The notes under the pieces were generated by a model. The model was given only the letters and a program-made list of their open reading frames with translations. It did no database searches and was not told where the DNA came from. From the NCBI GenBank assembly GCA_944384705.1, contig CALWUI010000027.1:1-64000 (forward strand): a stretch of 64,000 nucleotides of DNA, in the 5' to 3' direction. This stretch comes from an uncultured Clostridia bacterium. Lineage in GTDB: Bacteria; Bacillota; Clostridia; Oscillospirales; Acutalibacteraceae. The translations under genes were made by a program, and so were the position numbers. Of this stretch, positions 19,312 to 28,859 are shown piece by piece (positions within the stretch are counted from its first letter, which is position 1; every line of letters starts with the position of its first letter).

Positions 19312-19357
19312 GCGCGCTGGCGCAGTTTACTAAACCGCAAAACAGCCCTCAGCGCGC
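19312..19357 (+). repeat. GC-rich intercistronic hairpin between deoC and cdd
   Basis: GCGCGCTG (19312-19319) pairs perfectly with CAGCGCGC (19350-19357). Inside, GCG..GTTT-ACT-AAAC..CGC forms an inner stem. There is no T-run, so it is unlikely to be a simple terminator. It may set relative expression or protect an mRNA end after processing. Confidence 0.6.
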
Positions 19358-19374
19358 ACCGGTGGAGGATAAAA

Positions 19375-19812
19375 ATGCCTAAAGAAGGATTAACAGCGGA
19401 TACGATAGAGTTATTATTATCCGAAGCGAAAAAAGCAAGAGAATTGGCATATGCACCGTATTCTGGATTTTATGTAGGGGCGGCACTTTTGACAAAATCG
19501 GGCAAGATATATACAGGTTGCAATATAGAATCCGCCGCGCAAACGCCAACATGTTGTGCCGAGAGGGTAGCTATTTTTAAGGCGGTAAGCGAAGGCGAAA
19601 AGAATTTTGCAGCTATAGCTGTGATTGGAGGCAAAAAAGGAGAAGAAATCAGCAGAATATGTGCTCCTTGCGGAGTGTGCAGACAGGTTATGCTGGAGTT
19701 TTGCGACGAAAATGAATTTGAAATAATTCTATCAGGTAGAAAAGAAAAGGCAAAAATATTTAAGCTAAAAGAATTGCTTCCTCTGGGATTTGGAGCAGAT
19801 GATTTAAATTAG
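19375..19812 (+). CDS. cdd: Cytidine deaminase
   Basis: The 145-residue zinc enzyme converts (deoxy)cytidine to (deoxy)uridine, making pyrimidine nucleosides available to the phosphorylase that follows. It has the substrate-binding CNIESAAQTPTCCAERVA with catalytic C-A-E and the second zinc motif PCGVCRQ. ATG at 19375 follows GGTGGAGGAT. A longer frame from 19309 would translate through the GC-rich hairpin and is rejected. Confidence 0.95.
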   Translation: MPKEGLTADTIELLLSEAKKARELAYAPYSGFYVGAALLTKSGKIYTGCNIESAAQTPTCCAERVAIFKAVSEGEKNFAAIAVIGGKKGEEISRICAPCGVCRQVMLEFCDENEFEIILSGRKEKAKIFKLKELLPLGFGADDLN

Positions 19813-19825
19813 GAGATATGATTAG

Positions 19826-21148
19826 ATGCGAATGTATGACATAATAAAGAAAAAAAGAGATGGAAATGTCTTGACTGAAGAGGAGATAGAACTTTTTCTA
19901 AAAGGGTATATCAATGGAGAAATACCGGATTATCAGGCAGCAGCGCTGCTTATGGCTATATATTTTAAAGGAATGACTTCGAAAGAAACTGCAGATTTAA
20001 CAATGCATATGGCAAATTCGGGAGAAATGATAGATCTGACTTTGATCCCAGGAGTAAAGGTAGATAAGCACAGTACGGGCGGAGTAGGAGATAAAACAAC
20101 GTTGATTATCTCACCAATAGTTGCATCTGTGGGTGTTAAGGTGGCTAAAATGAGCGGCAGAGGCCTTGGGCACACTGGCGGAACAATCGATAAGTTGGAA
20201 TCGATTCCTGGATTTAGAACGAACATTGAGAGAGAAAAATTTTTTGAAATTGTAAAAAATGTAGGAGTAAGTGTAATAGGGCAGTCTGGTAACATGGACC
20301 CTGCGGATAAAAAGTTATATGCACTCAGAGACGTTACTGCAACGGTAGATAGCATTCCGCTTATAGCTTCGAGCATTATGAGTAAAAAGATAGCCGCCGG
20401 AGCCGACTGCATTTTGCTCGACGTAAAAACAGGCAGTGGAGCGTTTATGAAGACCGTGCCAGAAGCTGTAAATCTGGCTAAAACTATGGTAAAAATCGGT
20501 GAACATGTTGGCAAAAAAACTTTAGCTATGGTTACAAATATGGATGTACCACTTGGCAGAGCTATAGGAAATTCTTTAGAAGTTGTGGAAGCCTGCGAAA
20601 CTTTAAAAGGACGTGGTCCAAAAGATTTAGAAACGCTTTGCTTAGAATTATCGGCTAATATGATGTATTTAGCAGGTATTGGGACAATATCAGAATGTAA
20701 GCTTATGGCTAAAAAGGCTATAGAAGATGGCTCTGCACTGGAAAAATTAAGTGATATGGTTACAGCTCAAGGCGGAGATGCCGGAGTATTGCAGGATTAT
20801 TCTGGTTTTAAACAGGCAAAGCTTAAATACGAATTAAAAACAGATAAAACGGGCTATATCGAATCGATAAACACAGAGAATTGTGGTCGTGTTGCGATGA
20901 TTTTGGGCGCTGGCAGAGAAACCAAAGAGAGCAGTATAGACTTTAGTGCAGGGATTCTTCTAAATAAAAAAGTGGGAGAGCGAATTAAATGTGGAGAAGT
21001 GCTAGCAACATTATATTCTGATGATATTGAAAAATGTAGATTGGCCGAAAACCTTTTATTGAATGCAGTAAAGGTTTCAGCCAATGAACCTAAGCATACG
21101 CAACTGATTTATGCACGAGTAAGTGCAGATGGTGTGGAGGAGTACTGA
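19826..21148 (+). CDS. pdp: Pyrimidine-nucleoside phosphorylase
   Basis: The 440-residue enzyme phosphorolyses uridine, deoxyuridine and thymidine. The phosphate loop KHSTGGVGDKTTLI lies near residue 80, followed by MSGRGLGHTGGTIDKLESI, the classic family signature. The C-terminal barrel-sandwich domain (about 340-440) is complete. It is the last gene of the nucleoside operon and is followed by a GC-rich hairpin. Confidence 0.95.
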   Translation: MRMYDIIKKKRDGNVLTEEEIELFLKGYINGEIPDYQAAALLMAIYFKGMTSKETADLTMHMANSGEMIDLTLIPGVKVDKHSTGGVGDKTTLIISPIVASVGVKVAKMSGRGLGHTGGTIDKLESIPGFRTNIEREKFFEIVKNVGVSVIGQSGNMDPADKKLYALRDVTATVDSIPLIASSIMSKKIAAGADCILLDVKTGSGAFMKTVPEAVNLAKTMVKIGEHVGKKTLAMVTNMDVPLGRAIGNSLEVVEACETLKGRGPKDLETLCLELSANMMYLAGIGTISECKLMAKKAIEDGSALEKLSDMVTAQGGDAGVLQDYSGFKQAKLKYELKTDKTGYIESINTENCGRVAMILGAGRETKESSIDFSAGILLNKKVGERIKCGEVLATLYSDDIEKCRLAENLLLNAVKVSANEPKHTQLIYARVSADGVEEY

Positions 21149-21158
21149 ATCTAACTAC

Positions 21159-21190
21159 GCCGGCGACTATACCGCCGCCGGCTCTTTTGT
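21159..21190 (+). terminator. Terminator of the nucleoside operon
   Basis: GCCGGCG (21159-21165) pairs perfectly with CGCCGGC (21176-21182), followed by TCTTTTGT. The U-tract is short, so some read-through into recD2 is possible; no separate promoter for recD2 is evident. Confidence 0.65.
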
Positions 21191-21218
21191 GTCTTAGAGA
21201 AAGGGGGATGGAACAAGT

Positions 21219-23426
21219 ATGAAAAAAACACTGTATGAAGTCAAAGGCGATGTAGAGAGGATAGTATTTCGCAATGAGCAAAACGGATACAGTGTAATTG
21301 AAATAAGCGTGGATAATGAGGTATTGACAGCTGTGGGAACAATGCCATATATAAGTGCAGGAGAAAATGTGCGGCTGTTGGGCAATTTTAAAAGTCACCC
21401 CACGTTTGGAGATCAGTTTGTCGTAGAAGTTTGCGAGCGCTCTATGCCGACTACTGTTGCAGCGATTTTAAAATATCTCTCTTCTGGAGCTATAAAAGGA
21501 GTAGGGCCATCGATTGCAAGTAAATTAGTGGAGAAATTTGGCGAAAAAACTTTAGAAATAATAGAAAAAAATCCCGAAGAACTCGAGCAGATAAGAGGAA
21601 TAACAAAAGATAAAGCTAAAAGGATATCTGAAGAATTTAATAAACTGTTTGGAATTCGCGAACTGATGATATATCTTGGCAAATACGGGATAACGCCAGA
21701 AGATGCAATAAAGATTTACAAAATTTATGGTCAAAAAGCAATAGAGAGTATAAAAGAGAATCCATATTTACTTTGTGAAGAGCCGTTGGAGATAAATTTT
21801 GAGCGAGCAGATAGATTGGCTTATTCGTTGCAAATGCCACAAGAAGATTCTTGTAGGATACGTGCGGGAATAGTTTATATACTGCATCACAATATGAATA
21901 ATGGACATACTTGCTTGCCAAAAGATAAGCTATTGGAGGCGGCATCAAATTTTTTAGAAATAGCTTTAGAACAAGCAAACGCAGCACTTGAAGATTTACT
22001 TAATGAAGGTACTTTGCAGTTGGATGTGATAAATGATAGAGAATTTATTTTTACAAACAAGATGCATCAAGTGGAAGTTTATTCTGCAGGAAGATTATTG
22101 ATGATGCTGAAATTTCCGCCCAAAAAGATAAAAGGTGCACAAGGATATATTGATGCAATAGAGAATAAGTATCAAATAAAGTATGCAGAGCTGCAAAGAA
22201 AAGCGATAAAAAAGGCGTTAGAAGAAGGTTTATTAATTCTAACAGGAGGCCCAGGAACAGGCAAAACAACAACGCTTAACGCAATAATAAATATACTAGA
22301 GAAGAACGGAGAAAAAGTATATCTAGCCGCACCAACCGGCAGAGCGGCTCAACGAATGGTATCCGTTACCGGCAAAGAAGCCAAAACTATACACAGGCTG
22401 CTAGAGGTACAGTGGGATGCCGATAATAGACCTAATTTTAAGCGAAATGAGAAAAATTTGCTGGGCTGTGATGCGTTGATTTTAGATGAGCTTTCTATGG
22501 TAGATGCGAGCCTGTTTGAGAGTGTTTTGCGCGCGATGCCGCTTGGTAGCCGATTGATTATGGTCGGAGACAGAGATCAATTGCCGTCGGTGGGAGCGGG
22601 CAATGTTCTTTCGGACTTAATCAATTCAAAAGTTATTCCTACAGTTGAATTAAAAGAAATCTTTAGGCAGTCGCTAAAGAGTTTGATCGTAACGAATGCT
22701 CATAAAATTGTAAATGGAGAGCTGCCAGAACTTTTAGTTCGCAACAATGATTTCTTTTTTATAGATGCTCAAGATCCGCAGGTAATAAGCAATACGATAA
22801 TAGATCTTTGTACAAAAAGGCTGCCCAAAACTTACGGATATTCTCCTCTGTTTGATATTCAGGTAATTGCGCCAGGCAAAAAGGGACCTCTTGGCACAAT
22901 TAGTATAAATAAGATTTTGCAGGAGGCAATAAATCCTGCTGATAAAATAAAAAAAGAAATAAATATAAACGGAACAATCTTTCGCGAGGGAGATAAAGTT
23001 ATGCAGATAAGAAATAATTATAACATTATTTTTGCACGCGAAGATGGAACGAGCGGAGAGGGCGTTTTTAATGGAGATATAGGCACAATTTTGAGCATAG
23101 ATAAAGTTGAATCAACGCTTATAGTGCAGTTTGATGATAAATACGCTAAATACGAGCAGGAAAATGCTGCAGATTTAGATTTAGCATACGCAATTACTGT
23201 GCATAAAAGTCAGGGCAGCGAGTTTGAAGCGGTAGTTATGCCGATGTATTTTGGCGCGCCTCAGCTTTATTACAGAAATCTTTTATACACAGCAGTGACT
23301 CGAGCAAAGACTTTGTTGGTAATGGTAGGAACATCATGGACAGTGCGAAAAATGGTAGAGAACAACAAAAAAACAAAAAGATATTCTGGGCTATGCAATT
23401 TTCTTGTTAAAGGAATAAAAAAATAA
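21219..23426 (+). CDS. recD2: RecD2 5'-3' DNA helicase
   Basis: The 735-residue SF1B helicase is the stand-alone RecD-like type found in Bacillota lacking RecBC. It has an N-terminal OB-like and helix-hairpin-helix region (about 80-140, KGVGPSIASKLVEKFGEK), Walker A GGPGTGKTTT at about 343-352, Walker B LILDELSMVD near 415, and motif VI YTAVTRAKTLLVMVG near the C-terminus with the KSQGSE motif before it. GGGGG precedes ATG 21219. Its stop overlaps the comF start by 1 bp (TAATG). Confidence 0.94.
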   Translation: MKKTLYEVKGDVERIVFRNEQNGYSVIEISVDNEVLTAVGTMPYISAGENVRLLGNFKSHPTFGDQFVVEVCERSMPTTVAAILKYLSSGAIKGVGPSIASKLVEKFGEKTLEIIEKNPEELEQIRGITKDKAKRISEEFNKLFGIRELMIYLGKYGITPEDAIKIYKIYGQKAIESIKENPYLLCEEPLEINFERADRLAYSLQMPQEDSCRIRAGIVYILHHNMNNGHTCLPKDKLLEAASNFLEIALEQANAALEDLLNEGTLQLDVINDREFIFTNKMHQVEVYSAGRLLMMLKFPPKKIKGAQGYIDAIENKYQIKYAELQRKAIKKALEEGLLILTGGPGTGKTTTLNAIINILEKNGEKVYLAAPTGRAAQRMVSVTGKEAKTIHRLLEVQWDADNRPNFKRNEKNLLGCDALILDELSMVDASLFESVLRAMPLGSRLIMVGDRDQLPSVGAGNVLSDLINSKVIPTVELKEIFRQSLKSLIVTNAHKIVNGELPELLVRNNDFFFIDAQDPQVISNTIIDLCTKRLPKTYGYSPLFDIQVIAPGKKGPLGTISINKILQEAINPADKIKKEININGTIFREGDKVMQIRNNYNIIFAREDGTSGEGVFNGDIGTILSIDKVESTLIVQFDDKYAKYEQENAADLDLAYAITVHKSQGSEFEAVVMPMYFGAPQLYYRNLLYTAVTRAKTLLVMVGTSWTVRKMVENNKKTKRYSGLCNFLVKGIKK

Positions 23427-24091
23427 TGATAAATTTAAAAAGTATATTATCGATTTTTTTCCCGAAAAGATGTCCATTTTGTGGAGAAGTTATAGCGACT
23501 AACAAAGTTATATGTAAAAATTGTGAGAAAAAGATAAATGTAAAAGCGATCAAAAATACATTAACAACTCGCAGTGGAAGGCGTTTTTTATGTATAGCTC
23601 CATTTGCCTACGTTGAGCCGATTCGTTCTGCCATACACGATTATAAGTTTCGTGGAGCCAAGAGTTTTGCAGTTCCTTTTGGAAGATATATTTCAGATAT
23701 TTTGCGTGAAACAGTGGATACAACTAAAATGGATCTTATAACCAGCGTGCCTCTGCACAAAGCAAGAAAAAGGGAGCGAGGCTTTAATCAATCTGAAATA
23801 TTTGCAAGAGAGATAAGCAGAATAACCGGCATAAAATATGTAGAGACGCTAAAAAAAGTGAAAAATAATAAGGTTCAGCATGAGCTGAGTTTAGATCAAC
23901 GCGCAGAGAATGTAAAAAATGTTTATGCCGTTTTAGACAAAACACTAGTGGAAGAGAAAAGAATAATAATCTGCGACGATATTTTGACCACAGGTAACAC
24001 AATGGCAGAGTGTGCCAATATGCTTTTTAAATCGGGAGCCAAAGAAGTGATAGGGGCAACAATTGCAAACGTAGAAAACCGAAGAAAATGA
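23426..24091 (+). CDS. comF: ComF-family phosphoribosyltransferase-like protein
   Basis: The 221-residue protein has an N-terminal four-cysteine zinc finger (CPFCGE, then C-x2-C) and a type I phosphoribosyltransferase domain with the PRPP loop IIICDDILTTGNTM. ComF is needed for DNA uptake in naturally competent bacteria and can interact with DNA-handling helicases. Translational coupling to recD2 suggests a joint role in single-stranded DNA processing, which is inference. The ComEA-like protein at 43979 is the only other competence-type gene here. Confidence 0.9.
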   Translation: MINLKSILSIFFPKRCPFCGEVIATNKVICKNCEKKINVKAIKNTLTTRSGRRFLCIAPFAYVEPIRSAIHDYKFRGAKSFAVPFGRYISDILRETVDTTKMDLITSVPLHKARKRERGFNQSEIFAREISRITGIKYVETLKKVKNNKVQHELSLDQRAENVKNVYAVLDKTLVEEKRIIICDDILTTGNTMAECANMLFKSGAKEVIGATIANVENRRK

Positions 24092-24163
24092 TTAATAAAA
24101 AATTAGATTCATAAAAAGTATTTTATTCAAAATCAATAAAATAATGAAATTTATTTCATACTA

Positions 24164-24192
24164 TTTACAAAATCATCTCGTTGTGGTATAAT
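24164..24192 (+). promoter_or_regulatory. Consensus promoter of the orphan secreted-protein gene
   Basis: TTTACA (24164-24169), 17-bp spacer and perfect TATAAT (24187-24192). It leaves a leader of about 100 nt that contains a short AGCTT/AAGCT dyad. Confidence 0.75.
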
Positions 24193-24301
24193 TAAAATTA
24201 GTTTGAAGAAAGGAGCTGTCAAAACTTAACCTTAAAAATTCAGCTTAATAGTAACAAGCTGTAATATTTTAAATAAAATTACATTAAAGGAGATTTTTAT
24301 T

Positions 24302-24817
24302 ATGAAAAAATTATTATCTGCTCTGCTTGCTTTTAGTATGATTTTTAGTGCGGGCATAAAAGGTAACGCTTACGACAATTATAATGGCTATTCTTCGGAA
24401 GTTTGGTACATCCAAGATGAAGATGAATATAATTACAAGCCGAACAGAGATTCTTATGAATATCAACAAAGAGTCAATTTTTATAAAGAACAAAATTCTT
24501 CAGGATTTGGAACAAAATTAATAAAATTTATAAAAAATGGCTTATGGCTTGGAGTATGCTTATGTGCTGGAGCAGTGGGAGGTTTATTGTATTGCAAATA
24601 TCCAGCAGTTGTTAATGAAACTATAGAATCACAGGTTAATATGTTAAAAGAAAAATCTGAAATTCTTCAAAAATATGCGAATGAATTTATTGAAAGTCAT
24701 CCATATATTAAAGAAAAATTGATAAGATTTGGTGTTATAAAAGTTGAGCAGGATCAAAGCACAAATCAAAATTCAAAAGAGAATGTAGAGCAAAATGAAG
24801 GCGCTACAGAAAACTAA
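24302..24817 (+). CDS. Orphan secreted or membrane-anchored protein
   Basis: I do not recognise this 171-residue protein. It has an N-terminal signal peptide (MKKLLSALLAFSMIFSAG), a Tyr/Asn/Glu-rich stretch (about 24-60), one hydrophobic helix (about 80-100, rich in Gly, Ala and Cys), an amphipathic helix (about 110-150) and a Gln/Asn/Glu-rich acidic tail. With signal peptide plus inner helix it is probably exported and membrane-attached. AAAGGAGA lies upstream, and a strong consensus promoter and its own terminator make it a monocistronic, well-expressed unit. Confidence 0.6.
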   Translation: MKKLLSALLAFSMIFSAGIKGNAYDNYNGYSSEVWYIQDEDEYNYKPNRDSYEYQQRVNFYKEQNSSGFGTKLIKFIKNGLWLGVCLCAGAVGGLLYCKYPAVVNETIESQVNMLKEKSEILQKYANEFIESHPYIKEKLIRFGVIKVEQDQSTNQNSKENVEQNEGATEN

Positions 24818-24883
24818 AAGAATATGACTAAACAACTACAAAATAAATGTAGCTCAGGCTATAGTTCATAAAAAAGCATGAAA

Positions 24884-24909
24884 AAACGGTATCTTTTGTG
24901 ATACCGTTT
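24884..24909. terminator. Bidirectional intrinsic terminator between convergent genes
   Basis: AAACGGTATC (24884-24893) pairs perfectly with GATACCGTTT (24900-24909) around a 6-nt loop. On the minus strand it is followed by an uninterrupted T6, and on the plus strand by AATTTATTTT, so it can end both the orphan gene and rny. Confidence 0.85.
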
Positions 24910-24931
24910 AATTTATTTTCGAGTAATTTTA

Positions 24932-26485
24932 TTATCTAGCGTATTCAATAATCCTGCTTTCTCTAATAATATTCACTTTAATTTGGCCAGGATAATCGAG
25001 TTCATCTTCAATTTTTTTACAGATTTTACGAGCCAACGTAACCATATAATCATCATTTATTACATCGGGTTTAACCATTATTCTAACTTCTCGTCCCGCC
25101 TGAATAGCATAGCAACTTTCGACGCCTTTAAAAGACGATGCAACTTCTTCTAATTTTTCTAAACGTTTAATATAATTCTCGATATTTTCGCGCCGGGCAC
25201 CTGGTCTAGCAGCGGAAATAGCATCTGCAGCCTGTACTAAACAAGCGATTACAGTTTTAGCTTCAATATCGCCATGATGAGCTTGGATAGCGTGAACTAC
25301 AGTCTCATTTTCGTGATATTTTTTTGCAACGTCCACGCCAATTTCAATGTGAGACCCTTCAACTTCGTGATCGAGAGCCTTCCCAATATCGTGTAAAAGA
25401 CCTGCCCGCTTAGCCAAAGTAGGGTCAAGACCGAGCTCCGAAGCCATAAGACCAGCAAGATTTGCTACCTCTAAAGAATGTTCTAGAACGTTTTGCCCAT
25501 AACTAGTGCGGTATCTTAGCCGACCAAGCAATTTAATTAGTTCCGGATGTATAGAATTTATGCCTGCTTCAATAATGGCACGTTCACCTTCATCTTTAAT
25601 ATTTTTATCGACTTCGCGCTTAGCACGCTCAACTGTCTCTTCTATTCTAGCAGGATGAATTCTTCCGTCGGTGATGAGGTTTTCAAGAGCAATTCTTGCA
25701 ATCTCACGGCGGATAGGATCAAAACTAGATATTGTAATGGCTTCTGGAGTATCGTCAATAATCAAATCAACACCGGTCAAGGTTTCGATAGCACGAATAT
25801 TTCTTCCCTCACGACCAATAATTCGACCTTTCATCTCGTCGTTAGGGAGCGGAACTACGCTTATAGTAGCCTCAGAAACATGTTCCGAAGCACAGCGTTG
25901 AATTGCCAAAGAGATAATTTCTCTGGCTTTTTTTTCAGATTCATCTTTAGTTTTTCGCTCAAACTCCATAATTTTGATGGCTTTTTCATGAGTCAGTTCA
26001 TCGTCTAGATTTTTAAGTAAAAATTCTTTTGCTTGCTGCAAAGAGAATCCAGAGATTTTTTCAAGAGCCTCAAATTCTTTTTGCTTAATCTCTTTAAGCT
26101 CATTTAATTTTTCATCAATAAGCTTAGACTTATTATTCAACTCTTCGTTTTTAGCCTCTAAGTTGTCGATTTTTTTATCGAGAGATTCTTCGCGCTGCAA
26201 AATTCTTCTTTCTTGCCGTTGAAGATCCTTACGTTTTTCTGCAAATTCTTTTTCAGAATCCTCTCGCAGCTTATGTATTTCGTCTTTGCCCTCAACTATT
26301 ATAGAATTTTTTTTAGCCTGCGCATCACTTATAGCGTCGTTCAAGATTTTTTTAGCCTCTTGTTCAGCGGAGCTAATGGTGGATTCTGCAGTTTTTTTAC
26401 GATGCGAAACTCCCAAGTTAAAAGAAACTAGAGCGGTAATAATAGCAACAATTATAACGGATAGTATAACTAATCCAAAATCCAA
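24932..26485 (-). CDS. rny: Ribonuclease Y
   Basis: The 517-residue membrane-anchored endoribonuclease starts mRNA decay. It has one N-terminal helix ([20 protein letters not shown]), a long coiled coil (about 30-190), a KH domain (about 205-270, with [15 protein letters not shown]) and an HD domain containing [12 protein letters not shown]. The start is TTG at 26485, with GAGGAGG 9 bp upstream; the longer frame from 26503 would translate the ribosome site. Bacillus RNase Y has 520 residues. Confidence 0.95.
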   Translation of the reverse strand: MDFGLVILSVIIVAIITALVSFNLGVSHRKKTAESTISSAEQEAKKILNDAISDAQAKKNSIIVEGKDEIHKLREDSEKEFAEKRKDLQRQERRILQREESLDKKIDNLEAKNEELNNKSKLIDEKLNELKEIKQKEFEALEKISGFSLQQAKEFLLKNLDDELTHEKAIKIMEFERKTKDESEKKAREIISLAIQRCASEHVSEATISVVPLPNDEMKGRIIGREGRNIRAIETLTGVDLIIDDTPEAITISSFDPIRREIARIALENLITDGRIHPARIEETVERAKREVDKNIKDEGERAIIEAGINSIHPELIKLLGRLRYRTSYGQNVLEHSLEVANLAGLMASELGLDPTLAKRAGLLHDIGKALDHEVEGSHIEIGVDVAKKYHENETVVHAIQAHHGDIEAKTVIACLVQAADAISAARPGARRENIENYIKRLEKLEEVASSFKGVESCYAIQAGREVRIMVKPDVINDDYMVTLARKICKKIEDELDYPGQIKVNIIRESRIIEYAR

Positions 26486-26689
26486 AAGTGGGCACCTCCT
26501 CAATAAATTTTATTTTATATTCTTAGAATAACTTCTTGATTTAGGTCAAAAATTAAAAAAATAAATATAAAAAGGCAAATACTCGAAAATACATTCATAT
26601 TGCAAGAAAAAATAAGAGAAATTTTAAAATAAAATCTCAATTAATATTTTATTACTTTTAGAGTGCGGTTGTCAAGCGGAAGCAGCAAA

Positions 26690-26718
26690 TTGACTTTTGT
26701 CATGAATAGTGGTATCAT
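26690..26718 (+). promoter_or_regulatory. thrS promoter
   Basis: TTGACT (26690-26695), 17-bp spacer, TATCAT (26713-26718). The predicted transcript starts near 26725, leaving a leader of only about 37 nt before thrS, too short for a T-box. Confidence 0.7.
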
Positions 26719-26761
26719 AATAAAATATTCTATTTTGAAAATTTGAATGGGGAGAGGCTCT

Positions 26762-28678
26762 ATGATAAGTGTTAAGCTAAAAGATGGTAATGTTAAACAA
26801 TATGAAAAAAATATAATCGTAGCTCAAGTTGCAGAGTCGTTGGGCGCGGGCATTTATAAATCGGCATGTGCAGCAAGACTAAATGGTAAACTGGTGGATT
26901 TAAGAACACCTATAACAGAGAATTCTTCGTTGGAAATTTTGTCGTTTAATGATGACGACTTTTGTAAAAAAGTTTATTGGCATACTTCGGCACATGTTTT
27001 AGCTCAAGCCGTACAGAGACTTATTCCAGAAGCAAAATTGGCAATAGGTCCTGCTATAGATAAAGGTTTTTACTACGATTTCGATCTTCCTCATACGCTT
27101 AGTTCTAATGAGTTGGATCAAATAGAAGAAGAAATTAAAAAAATTATAAAAGAAGACCTTCCGCTCGAACGGTTTGAGCTATCGTACGATGAGGCCGTTG
27201 CTTTGATAAAAGAGAAAAATCAAGAATATAAGTTTGAGTTAATAGAAAAACATGCGGGCAACGGAGAAAAATTGTCTTTTTATAAACAAGGTGAGTTTGT
27301 TGATCTTTGTGCTGGTCCGCATTTAATGTCTACTGGTCAGCTAAAGGCAGTTAAGCTGTTAAATTGTACGGGTGCCTATTGGCGTGGAGATGCAAATGGA
27401 CCTATGCTTCAACGTATTTATGGGATATCCTTCCCAAAGAGTTCGGATTTGGAGGAGTATTTGAAATCCGTAGAAGAAGCCAAAAAGCGTGATCACAGAA
27501 AGCTTGGAAGAGAACTTGATCTTTTTGATTTGTTTGACGAGGGACAGGGATTTCCATTTTTCTTTCCGAATGGCATGAAGTTGCGTAATGCGTTGCTAGA
27601 TTTTTGGCACGAAGAACACGAAAAAGCCGGATATGTAGAAATAAAAACTCCCATGATGCTAAATAAAGAACTTTGGTTGCGTTCAGGCCATTGGGATCAC
27701 TACAAGGACAATATGTATACAACTGTGATAGATGAGCAGGAGTATGCCATAAAGCCAATGAATTGTCCTGGTGGAATGTTGGTATATAAAAGTCGCCCGC
27801 ACTCATACCGTGATTTGCCATTGCGTGTGGCAGAACTTGGTTTAGTACATCGGCATGAACTATCTGGAGCTCTACACGGGTTGATGAGGGTTCGCTGCTT
27901 TACTCAAGATGATGCGCACATCTTTATGACGCCGGATCAGATAGAGCAAGAAATCATAGGCGTCATAAATTTGATAGATAAATTTTATTCTACGTTTGGA
28001 TTTAAATATTACATTGAACTTTCTACCCGCCCAGAGGACTCTTTAGGAACAGATGGACAGTGGGAGAATGCTACAACAGCGTTAAAAAATGCCCTTGAGA
28101 GAATGAATAAAAAATATAAAATAAATGAAGGCGATGGAGCCTTTTATGGCCCGAAAATCGACTTTCATCTGGAGGATTGTTTGGGCAGAACTTGGCAGTG
28201 CGGAACAATTCAGTTAGACTTTCAGATGCCCGAACGTTTTGAGCTGACTTATGTGGGTGAGGACGGAGAAAAACATCGGCCAGTAATGCTCCATCGAGTA
28301 ATTCTAGGAAGTATCGAACGATTTATAGGAATTTTAACAGAACATTTTGCGGGAGCGTTTCCGTTATGGTTGGCACCAGAACAAGTAAGAATTTTGCCTC
28401 TTAGCGAAAAATTTCACGGCGCAGCGCTTAAAATTGAAAAAAAATTAAAAGAATATAAATTTCGAGTTACAACAGATTTAAGAAATGAAAAAGTTGGATA
28501 TAAAATAAGAGAAGCTCAGCTGAAGAAAATTCCATATATGCTGGTTATAGGTGATAAAGAAGTCGAAACAAATACAGTATCAGTCCGATCCAGAAGCAAG
28601 GGAGATCTTGGCAGGATGAATTTAGAAGTCTTTGCTAAAGAAATTGAAAAAGAAATCGCAGAAAAATCTATAGATTAA
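26762..28678 (+). CDS. thrS: Threonine--tRNA ligase
   Basis: The 638-residue class II synthetase charges tRNA-Thr. It contains an N-terminal TGS domain (about 1-60), the editing domain with HTSAHVLAQAVQRL and the HxxxH/C-x-GPH motif (VDLCAGPHL), the catalytic core with zinc ligands including Cys in MNCPGGMLVY, and a C-terminal anticodon-binding domain. ATG at 26762 follows GGGGAGAGG; an in-frame ATG at 26747 would include the ribosome site. It is monocistronic between its own promoter and a strong terminator. Confidence 0.96.
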   Translation: MISVKLKDGNVKQYEKNIIVAQVAESLGAGIYKSACAARLNGKLVDLRTPITENSSLEILSFNDDDFCKKVYWHTSAHVLAQAVQRLIPEAKLAIGPAIDKGFYYDFDLPHTLSSNELDQIEEEIKKIIKEDLPLERFELSYDEAVALIKEKNQEYKFELIEKHAGNGEKLSFYKQGEFVDLCAGPHLMSTGQLKAVKLLNCTGAYWRGDANGPMLQRIYGISFPKSSDLEEYLKSVEEAKKRDHRKLGRELDLFDLFDEGQGFPFFFPNGMKLRNALLDFWHEEHEKAGYVEIKTPMMLNKELWLRSGHWDHYKDNMYTTVIDEQEYAIKPMNCPGGMLVYKSRPHSYRDLPLRVAELGLVHRHELSGALHGLMRVRCFTQDDAHIFMTPDQIEQEIIGVINLIDKFYSTFGFKYYIELSTRPEDSLGTDGQWENATTALKNALERMNKKYKINEGDGAFYGPKIDFHLEDCLGRTWQCGTIQLDFQMPERFELTYVGEDGEKHRPVMLHRVILGSIERFIGILTEHFAGAFPLWLAPEQVRILPLSEKFHGAALKIEKKLKEYKFRVTTDLRNEKVGYKIREAQLKKIPYMLVIGDKEVETNTVSVRSRSKGDLGRMNLEVFAKEIEKEIAEKSID

Positions 28679-28685
28679 AATAAAA

Positions 28686-28724
28686 ATAGCTATACTTTAA
28701 AGATAAGTATAGCTATATTTTTTT
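28686..28724 (+). terminator. thrS terminator
   Basis: ATAGCTATACTT (28686-28697) pairs perfectly with AAGTATAGCTAT (28705-28716), followed by ATTTTTTTGG: a textbook intrinsic terminator. Confidence 0.9.
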
Positions 28725-28800
28725 GGAACAATAACGAGATGTCTGTGCTATTAATAGAATTTTCACAGCTAAAAAGAGTCAGTAAATCAATTAAATATTA

Positions 28801-28831
28801 AAGAGTACAGAACTCAGAATTCTGTACTCTT
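28801..28831. terminator. Terminator of the surface-protein gene
   Basis: AAGAGTACAGAA (28801-28812) pairs perfectly with TTCTGTACTCTT (28820-28831) around 7 nt. It lies 29 bp past the stop of the minus-strand surface-protein gene. Its flanking T-tracts are only moderate on either strand. Confidence 0.75.
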
Positions 28832-28859
28832 ATTTAGTATATATAAATATGTGTTTGGA

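Noticed and set aside
19309..19374. N-terminal extension of cytidine deaminase
   Set aside because: It would translate through a GC-rich hairpin, has unusual composition and ignores the good GGTGGAGGAT site before ATG 19375.
26504..26762. T-box riboswitch upstream of thrS
   Set aside because: A good promoter lies only about 70 bp before the start codon, there is no terminator hairpin with T-run, and no T-box-like conserved stretch was seen.
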